This document shows, in pieces, positions 6,599-6,964 of a stretch of 6,964 bases of DNA (its first letter is position 1; each line of letters begins with the position of its first letter). The notes under the pieces were generated by a model, which saw only the letters and a program-made list of their open reading frames with translations, had not been told where the DNA came from and searched no databases. A program made the position numbers and the translations under genes. The DNA lies in the NCBI GenBank assembly GCA_900768625.1, contig CAAGDO010000287.1, positions 1 to 6,964 on the forward strand, read 5' to 3'. Origin of the DNA: Bacteroidaceae bacterium (lineage in GTDB: Bacteria > Bacteroidota > Bacteroidia > Bacteroidales > Bacteroidaceae).

Positions 6599-6812
6599 CA
6601 GATATTGGGTGTCCGATAAAAAATATGGGAATATGATCCCGAACTCGCGTACACATAAACATCCACCCATATCCTTTATCCGCAATGCGCCCCATCCTTT
6701 CACGAAACACGGGAAAAGGCACATCGAATCCCCGCAGGGCCGACGCATTACTTTTGTCTTTATAATCAATGCTATTCCATAGAAAAGCATTACTTTTAGC
6801 CTACAAAACGAT
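6599..6812. other. Non-coding region with a short direct repeat and a -7-like box
   Basis: No gene is supported here. A minus-strand open frame (6790 back to 6530) runs through the whole terminator stem and shows no known pattern. A 26-codon plus-strand frame (ATG 6685, stop 6763-6765) has no ribosome site. gcattactttt occurs twice, at 6745-6755 and 6787-6797. The first copy is part of TACTTTTG (6749-6756), a full TAnnTTTG match, but without a -33 partner. Any transcript from it would enter the repeat at 6813. Confidence 0.45.
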
Positions 6813-6866
6813 GAAGTCGTCTGAACTTTTCTGACGAAGATTTGATTTTAAGTTTGAGCTCTTCTA
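6813..6866. repeat. Partial left-end copy of the intergenic repeat
   Basis: Fifty of 54 bases match 256-309 in the same orientation. The copy includes gaagtcgtctgaactttt (6813-6830), which is the exact reverse complement of the complete element's right end (431-448). Similarity stops after gagctcttcta. The expected right half, which should begin near 6921, is not recognisable, so this copy is truncated, diverged, or a different subtype. Confidence 0.85.
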
Positions 6867-6964
6867 TAGTCAAAAAGAAATGGTTTGAGAATCATCCTTA
6901 AGGAATATGAAGCCTGATTAGGCAGTGTCTTTTGCCTGTTTTGAAGGCGTAGGCATTTATGATC
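6867..6964. other. Non-coding tail with small alternating inverted repeats
   Basis: No gene is visible up to the window edge. There is a 10-bp palindrome tccttaagga (6895-6904). It is followed by alternating gcct (6912-6915), aggca (6920-6924), tgcct (6933-6937) and aggca (6951-6955), which could fold as alternative hairpins. No T tract follows within the window. Confidence 0.35.

Noticed and set aside
6530..6790. 86-codon minus-strand frame after the secreted-protein gene
   Set aside because: Its last third reads through both arms of the strong terminator (6543-6588), so the sequence there is constrained for RNA structure. No recognisable protein feature.

Overview
The window looks like chromosomal DNA of a Bacteroidota member, most likely Prevotella or a close relative (Prevotellaceae). 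The reasons are a MutS of clear Bacteroidales type, promoter boxes of the Bacteroidota form (-33 TTTG / -7 TAnnTTTG) rather than E. coli type, and a large secreted protein with a short C-terminal signal typical of type IX secretion cargo in Prevotella. The species cannot be named from the sequence alone.

Layout. Positions 1-448 hold no convincing gene. They hold a cluster of related short repeats: the right end of one element (1-85), a stray left end (225-255), and one apparently complete 193-bp element (256-448) bounded by 18-bp imperfect terminal inverted repeats, MITE-like in form. It is followed 31 bp later by a consensus promoter (480-511), a leader of about 115 nt with nested inverted repeats, and mutS (631-3294), which ends with its own AT-rich intrinsic terminator (3355-3413). 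A 517-bp gap follows. It carries that terminator and one -7-type box (3563-3570), but no gene I can support. Next comes a large gene (3812-6499) for an 895-residue exported protein of unknown function, apparently built of serial beta-rich modules, ending in a type IX-like sorting signal and followed by a very strong terminator (6543-6598). The last ~365 bp are non-coding. They contain another copy of the repeat's left end (6813-6866), a short direct repeat with a -7-like box, and small alternating inverted repeats running to the window edge.

How the parts relate. The two genes are separate transcription units on the same strand, each with its own terminator, and nothing ties them functionally: one is cytoplasmic DNA mismatch repair, the other an envelope or secreted protein. 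The points most worth a second look are the repeat family, which brackets both genes in direct orientation and stops just short of the mutS promoter; the mutS leader, in which an 8-bp inverted repeat would pair the bases between the Shine-Dalgarno-like sequence and the GTG; and the repeated architecture of the secreted protein. I see no CRISPR array, tRNA, rRNA, transposase, phage or defence gene in the window.
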